Assembly: GCA_001510385.1 (NCBI GenBank)
Contig: LFFE01000012.1
Location: 1-64,000, forward strand
DNA length: 64,000 nt
Reading direction: 5' to 3'
Source: Actinobacteria bacterium casp-actino5
GTDB lineage: Bacteria; Actinomycetota; Acidimicrobiia; Acidimicrobiales; Ilumatobacteraceae
The notes below the pieces were generated by a model. It worked only from the letters and a program-made list of their open reading frames with translations. It was not told the origin of the DNA and searched no databases. Of the stretch, positions 17,004 through 26,027 are shown in pieces (the stretch's first letter is position 1; every line of letters begins with the position of its first letter). The position numbers were made by a program, and so were the translations under genes.

Positions 17004-18569
17004 CTAAATCGAACGGCCAGCTTCTTTCCAGTACGGTGCTCGAAGTTCTCGCTTCAGAATCTTGCCTGAAGCATTTCGAGGCAACTCATCAACAAACTCA
17101 ACTACCGCTGGCTTTTTGTAACTCGCAAGTCGTTGCCGACAGAACTCAATGACCTCTTCGCCACTCAGCGTCTCTCCAGGACGAACCACCACGATTGCAT
17201 GCACGTTTTCTCCCCAGTGATCATCGGGAACACCAATTACTGCCGCCTCAAGAACCTTTGAATGTTCGCACAACACCAACTCGATCTCTGTTGGATAGAT
17301 GTTCTCTCCGCCACGGATAATCATGTCCTTTTTTCGATCGACGAGATAGAGATACCCATCCTCATCAACCGTTGCCATATCGCCGGCGTGCAGCCAACCA
17401 TTGCGGAGCGTCTCTGATGTCGCTTCGGGTTTCCCCCAGTACTCGCGCATATTTGCGGGACCCCGTGAAATGATCTCACCAATTTCTCCGGGAGCGACAG
17501 CATTGCCATCTTCATTCACCACCCGGACTTCGGTGAACGACGTCGGTCGGCCAATCGACGAGAGTCGTCGAGCCTGAACTTCAGTACCACCAACGACGTG
17601 ATCCTCCACAGGAAGAACAGCCTGCAAGCCGCCCTCAGTTCCGGCCCCAAACAGTTGAACAAACGAACATCCAAATACATCAATTGCTGACCGCAACTGG
17701 GCCTGCGGCATCGGTGCTGCTCCGTACTCAATCAGGCGAAGTGAAGAAAAGTCTCGCTCAGAAATTCCTGGCACCTGCAACAGTGCATTGATCATCGATG
17801 GGACAAAAAATGCCGAAGTCACTCCCAATTCTTCTAACGCATTCGCAGCCCGTTCGGCATCAAATTGTCGATGCCGGACAACTGTTCCACCTCGCACCAA
17901 CACTGAGTAATCAAGTTGTGATCCAGCGACGTGAAAGAACGGCGCATTATGAAACGAAATATCGTTCGCGAACCTTCCGCTTTCAACGAGGCCAATTGCG
18001 GTTCGTGAACTCAAGGTGTGATGGGTAAGGACCGCGCCTTTTGGGAGTCCTGTCGTCCCACTCGAATACTGGATCTGCACAACATCGTCATGATGCAATA
18101 CGACGGTCGGGTACGACGTGCCACCGCTGTTCACCACATCGTCGTGACTCAATACGTCGGTGCGACCTGGCCCAAATTCGATTACCTCCTTGATTGATGT
18201 CACCATCTTGCGAACCGACGTAGCGATATCGAGATAGTCACTATCAACAATGAGGAGAACCGGGTCTGAGTCGCTCAGCAGATAACCCACTTCATCTTGC
18301 CGAAGGCGGTAATTGAGTGGGACGTACACGGCACCCGCTCGACAGATCGCGAGCGCAGTTTCGATGTGCTCAATGGAGTCGGTCGCCATCACCGCGCACC
18401 GATCTCCGTGCTGGACACCAAGCTCAATAAATGCATTCGCAAGGCGGTTCACGCGCTCGTCGAGTTCGGCATATGTGACCGTCCAGCGATCGCTGATGAT
18501 TGCGGGTTTAGGCCCAAATACTCGAGCAACTTCGTGAACGAGAGCGGTGATCGGAATCATGTCTGACAT
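17004..18569 (-). CDS. Acyl-CoA synthetase (AMP-binding, FadD-like)
   Basis: 521 residues of the ANL adenylation family. YSSGTTGLPKGAVLTH is the P-loop (A3), YGAAPM and the LFGAGTEGG region form the A5 area, NGWLHAGDMATVDEDGYLYLVDRKKDMIIRGGENIYPTEIE (around 17290-17420) the hinge and A8, and NASGKILKREL holds the catalytic Lys. It activates a carboxylic acid to its CoA ester. A GGAAAGG site is immediately next to ATG 18569 but nine bases before a second ATG at 18560, so the true start may be 18560. It follows an acyl-CoA dehydrogenase gene by 26 bp, indicating one operon. Confidence 0.9.
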   Translation of the reverse strand: MSDMIPITALVHEVARVFGPKPAIISDRWTVTYAELDERVNRLANAFIELGVQHGDRCAVMATDSIEHIETALAICRAGAVYVPLNYRLRQDEVGYLLSDSDPVLLIVDSDYLDIATSVRKMVTSIKEVIEFGPGRTDVLSHDDVVNSGGTSYPTVVLHHDDVVQIQYSSGTTGLPKGAVLTHHTLSSRTAIGLVESGRFANDISFHNAPFFHVAGSQLDYSVLVRGGTVVRHRQFDAERAANALEELGVTSAFFVPSMINALLQVPGISERDFSSLRLIEYGAAPMPQAQLRSAIDVFGCSFVQLFGAGTEGGLQAVLPVEDHVVGGTEVQARRLSSIGRPTSFTEVRVVNEDGNAVAPGEIGEIISRGPANMREYWGKPEATSETLRNGWLHAGDMATVDEDGYLYLVDRKKDMIIRGGENIYPTEIELVLCEHSKVLEAAVIGVPDDHWGENVHAIVVVRPGETLSGEEVIEFCRQRLASYKKPAVVEFVDELPRNASGKILKRELRAPYWKEAGRSI

Positions 18570-18595
18570 CCTTTCCAGGCCAACGTCATAGCCTG

Positions 18596-19816
18596 TTACT
18601 CGTTCGACGGCCGCGGCTCACGAGGCAGTCCAAGCACTCGTTCGCCAACGATGTTTCGCTGAATTTCATCGGTGCCACCCGCAATCGATAAGCCGGGAAC
18701 CGACAGCGCTATCTGTGCTGGAACACCGTCAAACGTTCCCTCACCATCAAGTAACTGCCCATTGGGGCCGAGAGCGGTGAGCGCCAGATCCCGCCAGTCA
18801 CGCATGAGTTGTGTTGCTGCGAGCTTTCCGAGGGACACTTCCGCTCCGACCTCTGGAGCCTGCGCAAAACGCTGACTCATCCAACTTGAGGTCTTGATTC
18901 CGGTGTAGATCTTCACTGCGCGGTCTCGGATACGAGGGTCAGTTTGTTGGCCGTTCGCAGCGATGACCGAGCACAACAACTCCCATGCTTCGAGGCCTCC
19001 GGGCATGAAACCCTCAGATCCGTCAGCAATTTCGCCTGAGGCATATCGAGCAGCAGCAATCGAAAGATCGAGGTCGGTCTGAATACCCGGCTCTGCATCG
19101 GCATCAAGCGACTCCCGCTCGTAGCTAAGCGTGCGAAGAGCTACCGGCCAACCCTTGCCCTCCTCTCCGATGAGGTGAGAATGAGCAGTTGTTGCGTCGT
19201 CGAGGAACACTTCGTTGAATTCCGCCGAACCGTTCATCTGCACGAGTGGTTTCGGTTGAATACCATCTTGCCGCATGTCAATTCCAAAGAATGACAGGCC
19301 ACTGTGCTTCGGCGCTGCCGGGTCGGTTCGAGCGACAAGAATTGCCCACTTGGCGTAATGACCACCTGAGGTCCAGACCTTCTGCCCGTTCACCCGCCAG
19401 AGGTCACCATCACGCACAGCGGTTGTTCGCGCGCCCGCAAGGTCAGAACCCGCATCAGGCTCGGAAAAGAGTTGGCACCATATCTCTGAACCATCGACAA
19501 TCCCCGGAAGCCATTTCTCGCGTTGTTCATCACTGCCCATCTCGACGAGCAACGGAGCGACCATCATCGTTGCAATGCCATGGGGTGGCCCAAATGCTCC
19601 TGCACGCTGAAGTTCCTGTCGAACAATTCTGCGAGATTCACCTGGTAAGCCTCTACCGAACCACCGTTCAGGAAAGTCTGGGAATCCCCACCCCGATTGA
19701 GCAAGGCTGTGCCACCATTCTCCAAGAGGCTGCTGAGGGTTCCAGTGATCGTCTATCCAAGTCCGCACCTCTGCCCTAATGTCACCGGCGAGCAGCGCAT
19801 CATCACTCGCCATCAT
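18596..19816 (-). CDS. Acyl-CoA dehydrogenase family protein
   Basis: About 406 residues, FAD-dependent. LFSEPDAGSDLAGART and VNGQKVWTSGG are the central beta-domain flavin contacts, and SIAGGTDEIQRNIVGERVLGLPR is the C-terminal signature. The position where many acyl-CoA dehydrogenases have catalytic Glu (EGTSEIQ) reads GGTDEIQ, as in the FadE subfamilies that act on steroid or branched CoA esters with a base elsewhere. ATG 19816 or 19813 overlaps the upstream gene's stop, so translation is coupled. Confidence 0.88.
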   Translation of the reverse strand: MMASDDALLAGDIRAEVRTWIDDHWNPQQPLGEWWHSLAQSGWGFPDFPERWFGRGLPGESRRIVRQELQRAGAFGPPHGIATMMVAPLLVEMGSDEQREKWLPGIVDGSEIWCQLFSEPDAGSDLAGARTTAVRDGDLWRVNGQKVWTSGGHYAKWAILVARTDPAAPKHSGLSFFGIDMRQDGIQPKPLVQMNGSAEFNEVFLDDATTAHSHLIGEEGKGWPVALRTLSYERESLDADAEPGIQTDLDLSIAAARYASGEIADGSEGFMPGGLEAWELLCSVIAANGQQTDPRIRDRAVKIYTGIKTSSWMSQRFAQAPEVGAEVSLGKLAATQLMRDWRDLALTALGPNGQLLDGEGTFDGVPAQIALSVPGLSIAGGTDEIQRNIVGERVLGLPREPRPSNE

Positions 19817-21185
19817 CAAGCCCCGCTGCTTCACGTGCATAGCCCTTTGCGCGCTCCATATCGAAATGCTTTCGGGTCACAATCCGCTGGGCATAGAGAC
19901 CTCCACCAGACTGCAGGTTGGTCACGAGATGCCAGCCGCCGTAGGCATCTGCCGTTGCGTCTCTGATCGCATGAAATAGTCGAATGCGATCCTCTGCTGA
20001 GACGTCCCCCGATGCGGTCATGTACTTCTCGACGTCACCTCGTGTCTCAGCGTTTTCAAGATCGCCAATCGTTGGAGCGGTGAGTATTGCTCCGCCACCG
20101 ATGTCATGAAGGTGGCGCACCATGACACCAAACTGAGCGGCACCTTGATACTTCGCAGCATTCGTGAAGAGTTCATCAGGGTAGAAAAACCCTTCGTCAG
20201 TGGATCGAGCATTTGCAATTGCCGCTTCGAGCCCCGCTCGGAGCAACGTTGCATGAATCGACATCTCGTCAATCTTCTCTCGAATGTGCGACACACCTCC
20301 AAGTCCGTTCGCCTCTGCGATGAGTTGAGCGAAGCCCACGAGCTCATCGGCTTGACGAACCATGAAGGTCAATCCGCCCAAGCGCTCCCACAGCCCCAGA
20401 GAATGAGCAAAGACCGCTGCCATCGACACCTCGCCGTCGAGGAACACCCTGTCGTACGGAACAAATACGTCGTCGTACACCACCATTGCGTCCGGCATGC
20501 TCGCCAACCGGCTCACCGGAAAGTGGCGATTGTCATCGTCGGCTGGATGGAATGTCGTGTTGATAGTTCGGACACCAGGAGCATTTGCTGGTACTGCGCA
20601 CACGATTGCGTAGTCCTCTTCACCGGACTTCATCGCCTTCGTCGGCATCACAAGGTGTTCATGGCAAAGGGCCGCTGCGGTGATATGAAGTTTTGCGCCA
20701 CGGATGACGACGCCGTCATGTCGGCGGTCAACAACTCGGACATACGAGTCAGGGTCTCGTTGCTTTCCGGGGGGAAGAGATCGATCGCCCTTTGCATCGG
20801 TAATACATTCGGCGATTCGAATATCTCTCGAAATAGCGTCGTCGACGTACGCCTGAATTCGCTCTCGATAGACCGGGTCAAGCCCGGCAAGTTTTGGTGA
20901 AGCTGTGAGCAACGTCATCAACGACTGGTACGTCACGCTGATCGCCATATCCATCCCCGTTAACACCTCGGTGCGTGAACGCATCTCGTCGATCGAGCGC
21001 GGCGCAAAGATGTACGGGTTCACCGCATCAGGGCCATCGGAATAACAGTTGTCGTACCCTTGCGCAATTGCCTTTGCTGGCACGGCGAAGGCAGGTTCTG
21101 CAAGCAGGTCGTCAATTCGACGACCGTGAAGATAGGTCGCGCGCCCATCGTTGAGCGACGCAAGGTACTGCTCTCCTGTCAACAT
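19803..21185 (-). CDS. 4-hydroxyphenylacetate 3-hydroxylase / 4-hydroxybutyryl-CoA dehydratase family enzyme
   Basis: 460 residues of the HpaB superfamily (acyl-CoA dehydrogenase-like flavin fold). It begins MLTGEQYLASLNDGRATYLHG, and TDAKGDRSLPPGKQRDPD, VIRGAKLHITAA and LHDIGGGA resemble 4-hydroxybutyryl-CoA dehydratases. There is no Cys between residues 47 and 127, where the dehydratase has two iron-sulfur ligands, so a cluster-free activity (monooxygenase, or another flavin reaction) is more likely. A GGGGGGTC ribosome site precedes ATG 21185. It heads the operon with the downstream acyl-CoA dehydrogenase and ligase. Substrate unknown. Confidence 0.8.
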   Translation of the reverse strand: MLTGEQYLASLNDGRATYLHGRRIDDLLAEPAFAVPAKAIAQGYDNCYSDGPDAVNPYIFAPRSIDEMRSRTEVLTGMDMAISVTYQSLMTLLTASPKLAGLDPVYRERIQAYVDDAISRDIRIAECITDAKGDRSLPPGKQRDPDSYVRVVDRRHDGVVIRGAKLHITAAALCHEHLVMPTKAMKSGEEDYAIVCAVPANAPGVRTINTTFHPADDDNRHFPVSRLASMPDAMVVYDDVFVPYDRVFLDGEVSMAAVFAHSLGLWERLGGLTFMVRQADELVGFAQLIAEANGLGGVSHIREKIDEMSIHATLLRAGLEAAIANARSTDEGFFYPDELFTNAAKYQGAAQFGVMVRHLHDIGGGAILTAPTIGDLENAETRGDVEKYMTASGDVSAEDRIRLFHAIRDATADAYGGWHLVTNLQSGGGLYAQRIVTRKHFDMERAKGYAREAAGLDDGE

Positions 21186-21288
21186 TGATGACCCCCCAAC
21201 GAATCAAGTGTTGACCTAAACTTATGAGAACGAGAACCAGATTTTCGAGGTGGACAACTGCAAGGGCACCGGCCGTTCCCTCATCTTC

Positions 21289-22503
21289 TCACTCGATACG
21301 AAGACCAGAAATGGCCCGCGCAATCACCAGTTGCTGAATCTCTGAGGTGCCCTCAAAGATCGTGTGAATCTTCGCATCGCGATGCCAACGCTCCACCGGG
21401 TACTCCCGCGTGTAGCCGTAGCCCCCGAGAATCTGAATGGCTTCCTCGGTGACGCGCACCGCCACTTCTGAGGCTTTCCACTTACTCATCGAGCCCTCAG
21501 CGTTCGTGAACCCGCCATTTCGGGCCAGCCATGCTGCCCTCCAGATCAACAGTCGACTCGCATCAATTTCAGTGACCATGTTTGCCAACTTGAACGCAAT
21601 CGCCTGGTTCATGATGATCGGCTTGCCGAACGCGTGACGCTCTTTGGCGTACTCCAACGAGTACTCGTACGCAGCGCGTGCGATACCAAGTGCCTGCGCC
21701 CCCACCGTCGGTCGGGTCGCCTCGAAGGTTTTCATTGCTGGCTGCGGCGCACCTGACTTGCCTGCCTCACGAGCACGGGCCAACTTGGCGTCGAGTTTTT
21801 CCTTACCCCCGAGCAGACAAGAGCCAGGAATCCGGACGTCATCCAAGACCACTTCCGCTGTGTGCGAGGCACGAATGCCGTGCTTCATGTATTTCTGACC
21901 TTGCGACAGACCTTTCGTGCCGGGAGGGATCACAAATGATGCTTGGCCACGTCCCTTCAACTCGGGGTCAACAGCAGCGACAACAACGTGAACATCAGCG
22001 ATACCACCATTGGTGATCCAAGCTTTCGTTCCATTGAGCACCCACTCATCTTTTGCTTCGTCGTACACCGCTCGAGTTCGCAGGTTCGACACATCACTTC
22101 CGGCATCGGGCTCGCTCACACAGAACGCTCCAAGCTTCACGTCGTTCGCATCGCCATAACACTGCGGCACCCATTCCATCATTTGCTCTTGCGTCCCGTT
22201 GCCTGCAATACCGGCCGCAGCAAGTCCGGTTCCCATGATCGCCATACCAAGACCTGCGTCGCCCCAGAACAACTCTTCGACCGCCACTGGCAGCGTGAGG
22301 CCCGTACGGTCCTGACCTGCGTTCATGAGAAATTCCCAGCCGTAGAGGCCGATTTTTGCGGCCTCCTGAACGATGGGATACGGGAACTCTTCGCGCTCAT
22401 CCCACTCGGCCGCGGCTGGACGCATCACGTCTTCGGCGAATCCGTGTGTCCAGTCTTTAATTTGTTGTTGGTCGTCATTGAGGGCTAGAGAGAATTCGCT
22501 CAT
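21289..22503 (-). CDS. Acyl-CoA dehydrogenase
   Basis: 404 residues, canonical acyl-CoA dehydrogenase. FCVSEPDAGSDVSN and LNGTKAWITNGG bind FAD and substrate, ERHAFGKPI and ILGGYGYTREYPVERWHRDAK lie in the C-terminal helical domain, and the catalytic Glu is in TIFEGTSEIQQLVI. It introduces the alpha,beta double bond in fatty acyl-CoA. It is separated by about 100 bp from the HpaB-like gene (that gap shows only an A/G-rich partial repeat) and has its own likely leaderless promoter. Confidence 0.93.
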   Translation of the reverse strand: MSEFSLALNDDQQQIKDWTHGFAEDVMRPAAAEWDEREEFPYPIVQEAAKIGLYGWEFLMNAGQDRTGLTLPVAVEELFWGDAGLGMAIMGTGLAAAGIAGNGTQEQMMEWVPQCYGDANDVKLGAFCVSEPDAGSDVSNLRTRAVYDEAKDEWVLNGTKAWITNGGIADVHVVVAAVDPELKGRGQASFVIPPGTKGLSQGQKYMKHGIRASHTAEVVLDDVRIPGSCLLGGKEKLDAKLARAREAGKSGAPQPAMKTFEATRPTVGAQALGIARAAYEYSLEYAKERHAFGKPIIMNQAIAFKLANMVTEIDASRLLIWRAAWLARNGGFTNAEGSMSKWKASEVAVRVTEEAIQILGGYGYTREYPVERWHRDAKIHTIFEGTSEIQQLVIARAISGLRIE

Positions 22504-22509
22504 GATCTC

Positions 22510-22515
22510 AAGTTA
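22510..22515 (-). promoter_or_regulatory. Candidate -10 (TAACTT on minus strand), leaderless acyl-CoA dehydrogenase
   Basis: On the minus strand TAACTT, 6-nt spacer, ATG at 22503; no ribosome site. Confidence 0.45.
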
Positions 22516-22526
22516 CCGACGGGTAA

Positions 22527-23264
22527 TCACCCTTGCACAACGGGAATTGAGAGCAGATCTCGGGCGATCGTCTCGTAAATGAGATTCGCCCCGGGCGTAT
22601 ACACATGCACTCCATCCCAGCGATAGGCGAGGCTCGAAGCAATCGCTTCATCATCACACCAAGCACTTGGACCGGCCACAAACCAAACATTCTCACCATC
22701 GGCGACTTGTTGTAAAAGTCCATTTACATGCTCAACACGGTCATCCATCGCGCGTTCGGGTAGTGCTGGCACCCCTGCGCCATCAACATCTTGAGGCCGC
22801 ATACAGGCAACCTCAAGCAACGCGACCTCAGCACCCTGCAACATAAGCGCATCAATACCTGTCGACAAGCGCTCTAAGAACATCGAATCCCATTCGGCAC
22901 TTGCGAACGCAATCACCGTCTCAACACCATCGACATCGACAGCAAGATCGAACACATCCCAAGCCCCGATGACCACAAGAGCGACCTCAGCCCCGTCTAC
23001 CTCCGCCGACCATTTGTCGACCCAACCGTTGCAGTACGCAAAATTGTTTGAGAAGGATCGCTCGCTCACGACACGACCCTCATCCCAGACCGAACATCCA
23101 TCAAGAGATCCGTCGTTGATCGTGAACGTGTCCGCAATGCCGTCAGGCAGGTTGATGGCAAGTGAGTGAGCTGTCGAGTCACCAACAATGACGACCGAAC
23201 GAGGTAGCTCAGGCAGGGTCGTTGAGGTCGACGTTGTCGTTGACTCATTCACGGTGGTCACCAC
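22527..23264 (-). CDS. SGNH-hydrolase domain (probable C-terminal half of a split OafA-type protein)
   Basis: 245 residues from GTG 23264; the frame is open back to about 23310. After a Thr/Ser-rich linker comes an SGNH fold: block I VIVGDSTAHSLA with the nucleophilic Ser, a GAWD block III analogue, and block V DGVHVYTPGAN with the Asp-His pair. Such domains are normally fused C-terminally to OafA acyltransferases and relay an acyl group to cell-surface glycan. Here it lies right behind an acyltransferase in another frame, with no ribosome site. Either it is translated separately or a frameshift has split one gene. Confidence 0.7.
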   Translation of the reverse strand: MVTTVNESTTTSTSTTLPELPRSVVIVGDSTAHSLAINLPDGIADTFTINDGSLDGCSVWDEGRVVSERSFSNNFAYCNGWVDKWSAEVDGAEVALVVIGAWDVFDLAVDVDGVETVIAFASAEWDSMFLERLSTGIDALMLQGAEVALLEVACMRPQDVDGAGVPALPERAMDDRVEHVNGLLQQVADGENVWFVAGPSAWCDDEAIASSLAYRWDGVHVYTPGANLIYETIARDLLSIPVVQG

Positions 23265-23287
23265 AGATTCAGAAGTTGTCAGATCGT

Positions 23288-24622
23288 CTATTGGATCAAG
23301 ATCACAGATGCGTCAACCGGCGCTGTCGAGGCCACAACTCCGTCATCCGGTGAGGTTTCATCCAGCGAGAATGTGACCGACTCGCCACCCACCGCTACGT
23401 CAAAGTTGTCGACAGTGATGTAATAGACAGCTAGGACAAACAGCCCTACACCGATACTTGCTGCGACAAGTTGACGACGCTGACGTTCGGTCGACGCCCA
23501 CCACCTCGAGAATGCCCCTCGCCTCACCGGTGTCTCGATATAGCGATACGACAACTCCGCTAACACAACCGCAACCAACGACGCGCCAACAAAACGACCC
23601 CAAGACCCCTGCGTCGCACCACACACGACGAACAAAGGCCAATGCCACAAATACAACCCGTACGAACGACGTCCCACTGCGGTCAAGATCTGATGCCCAA
23701 ACAGCCATCGCGCCCCAATTGCACCGGGATGAACCACCACTCCGACCGCAACCAACGACGCCAACGATGTCAACCCCATCACCCACGGATACATGTAGCC
23801 ACGAGTGAGGTGCGCCCCAATAAATGATGACACCAACACTCCCACTGCGAGTCCTCCAGCGAGGTCGAGAGTCCTCGGACGCCACCGACCGATCGAACAG
23901 TCACTCCACGGTTGCCAGACGAATGCCGCTGCAGCACCAAGCAACAAACCCCCTGATCGCGTCAGAGTTGATAAATACACGAAGTTGGTTCGGTCACTGC
24001 CATCGAACAAACCGAACAGACCATCCATCGGCATCGGGGCTGAACGGTGTACCCACCACATCAAGATCCACGACACCAACACACCAGTGATCAGGACCCG
24101 AAACCGAATGACGTGCGAAACCGACCAGCCGATGAGAGCGACACAGACCAATGGCCACACGACATACCACTGCTCTTCGACCGCGAGGCTCCACAGATGT
24201 CGAAGCATCGAAGGGTCACCCGGCGCAAAGTACGGGACATCACCCGCGATCTGGCCCCAGTTGGCTGCATACAGCACCGACCACGGCAGGTCACGACGCA
24301 TTTGTGATGCCTGTTCAGCTGATCCGAACAGTGCAACCCAGGTCGCAACCGCTACAAGCACCGCCCCCAACGCGGGAAACAAACGGCGAGCGCGGCGAAC
24401 CCAAAATGACCGGAAGTTGACCGAGTCAGCCAACCCGTGCTCTTCGATGAGCAACATCGTGATGAGGAATCCCGACACCACAAAGAACACCTCAACACCT
24501 AGGAAACCTCCCGACATCCACGAAAAGCCGGCGTGATACAGAATGACGGCAACAACCGATACCGCCCGCAATCCGTCAAGGCCGGGCTGGTAGCCCATCA
24601 AGGTATGTGGCTGGTTGCTCAT
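23288..24622 (-). CDS. Acyltransferase 3 (OafA/YrhL family) membrane protein
   Basis: 444 residues. The Acyl_transf_3 core of about ten helices is complete: GLDGLRAVSVVAVILYHAG with the conserved His, GGFLGVEVFFVVSGFLIT, the RRARRLFPAL basic motif and HLWSLAVEEQWYVVWPL. It ends in an extra helix and an acidic linker (SLDETSPDDGVVAST), exactly where family members continue into an SGNH domain. It transfers acyl groups across the membrane to surface polysaccharide or lipid. Its ATG is 7 bp after the cysS stop, suggesting co-transcription. Confidence 0.9.
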   Translation of the reverse strand: MSNQPHTLMGYQPGLDGLRAVSVVAVILYHAGFSWMSGGFLGVEVFFVVSGFLITMLLIEEHGLADSVNFRSFWVRRARRLFPALGAVLVAVATWVALFGSAEQASQMRRDLPWSVLYAANWGQIAGDVPYFAPGDPSMLRHLWSLAVEEQWYVVWPLVCVALIGWSVSHVIRFRVLITGVLVSWILMWWVHRSAPMPMDGLFGLFDGSDRTNFVYLSTLTRSGGLLLGAAAAFVWQPWSDCSIGRWRPRTLDLAGGLAVGVLVSSFIGAHLTRGYMYPWVMGLTSLASLVAVGVVVHPGAIGARWLFGHQILTAVGRRSYGLYLWHWPLFVVCGATQGSWGRFVGASLVAVVLAELSYRYIETPVRRGAFSRWWASTERQRRQLVAASIGVGLFVLAVYYITVDNFDVAVGGESVTFSLDETSPDDGVVASTAPVDASVILIQ

Positions 24623-24629
24623 CGAGAAA

Positions 24630-25988
24630 TTAACGACGTACTGTCGTGCCCTCTCGGGTCGTTTCTACCTGCCAACCCGCATTCTGGAGTTCTGACCGAA
24701 TCGCATCCGCCGCGTCATAATCCTTCGCTGCTCGGGCGGCATCAAGGGCAGCAGCCTGAGCGAGCACCTCAGCAGGAACATCCTCTGGTTCAACAAGTCG
24801 CAGACCGACCGCACCGCAGATGTTTTTCACAGCACTCGTCAAACGCGCTGCGGTCGCATCATCACCTTCGTCGAGAGCTGTGTTCGCCTGTCGCATCGTG
24901 TCAAACAACAACGCCATCGCTTTTGGCGTGTCTAGGTCGTCGTTCATCGCCACCCGGAACGCATCGAGGGTTACAGCATCAGCACCAACATCTTCGAGCG
25001 ATGCTGTTCGCGCAATGAAACTGTCGAGACCTGCAAGCGATCTGCCCGCAGCCTCCAACCCGTCAGCTGAGATACCAACTGGACTCCGGTAGTGCGATTG
25101 CAACAACACCATCCGATAGGCGCGCGGGTCATACACCTCAATCAAGTCGAGCAAATTCGACACGTTGCCGAGTGACTTCGACATTTTCTCGCCCTCGGCA
25201 TCAACAACAAAACCGTTGTGCATCCAATGGCGAGCAAACTCTCTTCCCAGTGCAACCGCCTGGGCTCGCTCATTCTCGTGGTGTGGGAAACGAAGATCTT
25301 GCCCACCGCAATGAAGATCGAACCCATCACCCAGAAGACCAAGGCTCATCACCACGCATTCGCTGTGCCATCCTGGCCGACCAGCACCCCATGGAGAGTC
25401 CCAAGCAGGTTCACCCGGTTTCGCAAACTTCCATAACGCAAAATCCGCTGGATGTCGTTTCTCACTGGCGCCGAACACCTCGCGATCTCCCCCACCGGCC
25501 ATCATGTCGTCAAGGGACTGATGCGCAAGCAACCCATACCCTTCGATCGATTCGACCGAGAGGTACACACCGTCAGAGGTGGCATACGCAGCACCAGAGG
25601 ATTCCAAGGTCGAAATCATGTCGACCATCTCGTCCACCCATTCAGTCGCATGAGGAACATCTGTCGGTCGAAGAACGTCAATGCCCTCCATCGCTCTGAA
25701 CCAGATGTTCTCGCACTTGGTGGTGATATCGGACCACTCCCGACCCTCACGCTCCGCGCGGTCGATGATCTTGTCGTCAATGTCAGTGATATTCGACACC
25801 AAGCGAACCTCAACACCTGACCACTCCAAATACCGACGCATGATGTCGTACACCAAAGTTGCCCGACCATGACCGAGATGTGGCGGCCCGTAGACCGTTG
25901 GACCACACAAATAGATACTGAGTCGACCGGGCTCGCGCATCGCGAGCTCTCGAACTTGTCTTGTTGCCGTGTCATAAAGGTGCAGCAC
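24630..25988 (-). CDS. cysS: Cysteinyl-tRNA synthetase
   Basis: 452 residues, class I. The HIGH motif is at about 36-43 (PPHLGHGR) after the zinc Cys of YLCGPTVYG. Further zinc ligands lie in GWHSECVVMS and HCGGQDLRFPHHENERAQ, and KMSKS is intact in GEKMSKSLGN. The start is GTG at 25988, only 39 bp from the divergent valS start. A Cys-ligase paralog (MshC) was considered, but length and C-terminal domain favour CysS. Confidence 0.95.
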   Translation of the reverse strand: MLHLYDTATRQVRELAMREPGRLSIYLCGPTVYGPPHLGHGRATLVYDIMRRYLEWSGVEVRLVSNITDIDDKIIDRAEREGREWSDITTKCENIWFRAMEGIDVLRPTDVPHATEWVDEMVDMISTLESSGAAYATSDGVYLSVESIEGYGLLAHQSLDDMMAGGGDREVFGASEKRHPADFALWKFAKPGEPAWDSPWGAGRPGWHSECVVMSLGLLGDGFDLHCGGQDLRFPHHENERAQAVALGREFARHWMHNGFVVDAEGEKMSKSLGNVSNLLDLIEVYDPRAYRMVLLQSHYRSPVGISADGLEAAGRSLAGLDSFIARTASLEDVGADAVTLDAFRVAMNDDLDTPKAMALLFDTMRQANTALDEGDDATAARLTSAVKNICGAVGLRLVEPEDVPAEVLAQAAALDAARAAKDYDAADAIRSELQNAGWQVETTREGTTVRR

Positions 25989-25995
25989 CAGTCCG

Positions 25996-26001
25996 AGGCT
26001 A
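25996..26001 (-). promoter_or_regulatory. cysS: Candidate -10 (TAGCCT on minus strand), leaderless cysS
   Basis: On the minus strand TAGCCT is followed by 7 nt and the GTG start at 25988. The same hexamer serves valS on the other strand. Confidence 0.55.
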
Positions 26002-26013
26002 TTGCCGACGGCC

Positions 26014-26019
26014 TAGCCT
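26014..26019 (+). promoter_or_regulatory. valS: Candidate -10 (TAGCCT), leaderless valS
   Basis: TAGCCT, 8-nt spacer, ATG at 26028. The two divergent -10 elements are only 12 bp apart, so each -35 region would lie over the other gene's promoter. Confidence 0.55.
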
Positions 26020-26027
26020 TGGTACTC

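Noticed and set aside
20106-20900. 264-codon open frame on the plus strand
   Set aside because: It lies fully antisense to the HpaB-family gene, has no recognisable domain and an odd Cys/His/Arg-rich composition; a shadow of the real gene.
23805-24536. 243-codon open frame on the plus strand
   Set aside because: Antisense to the acyltransferase membrane domain; Thr/Pro/Asn-rich translation typical of a reversed hydrophobic gene.
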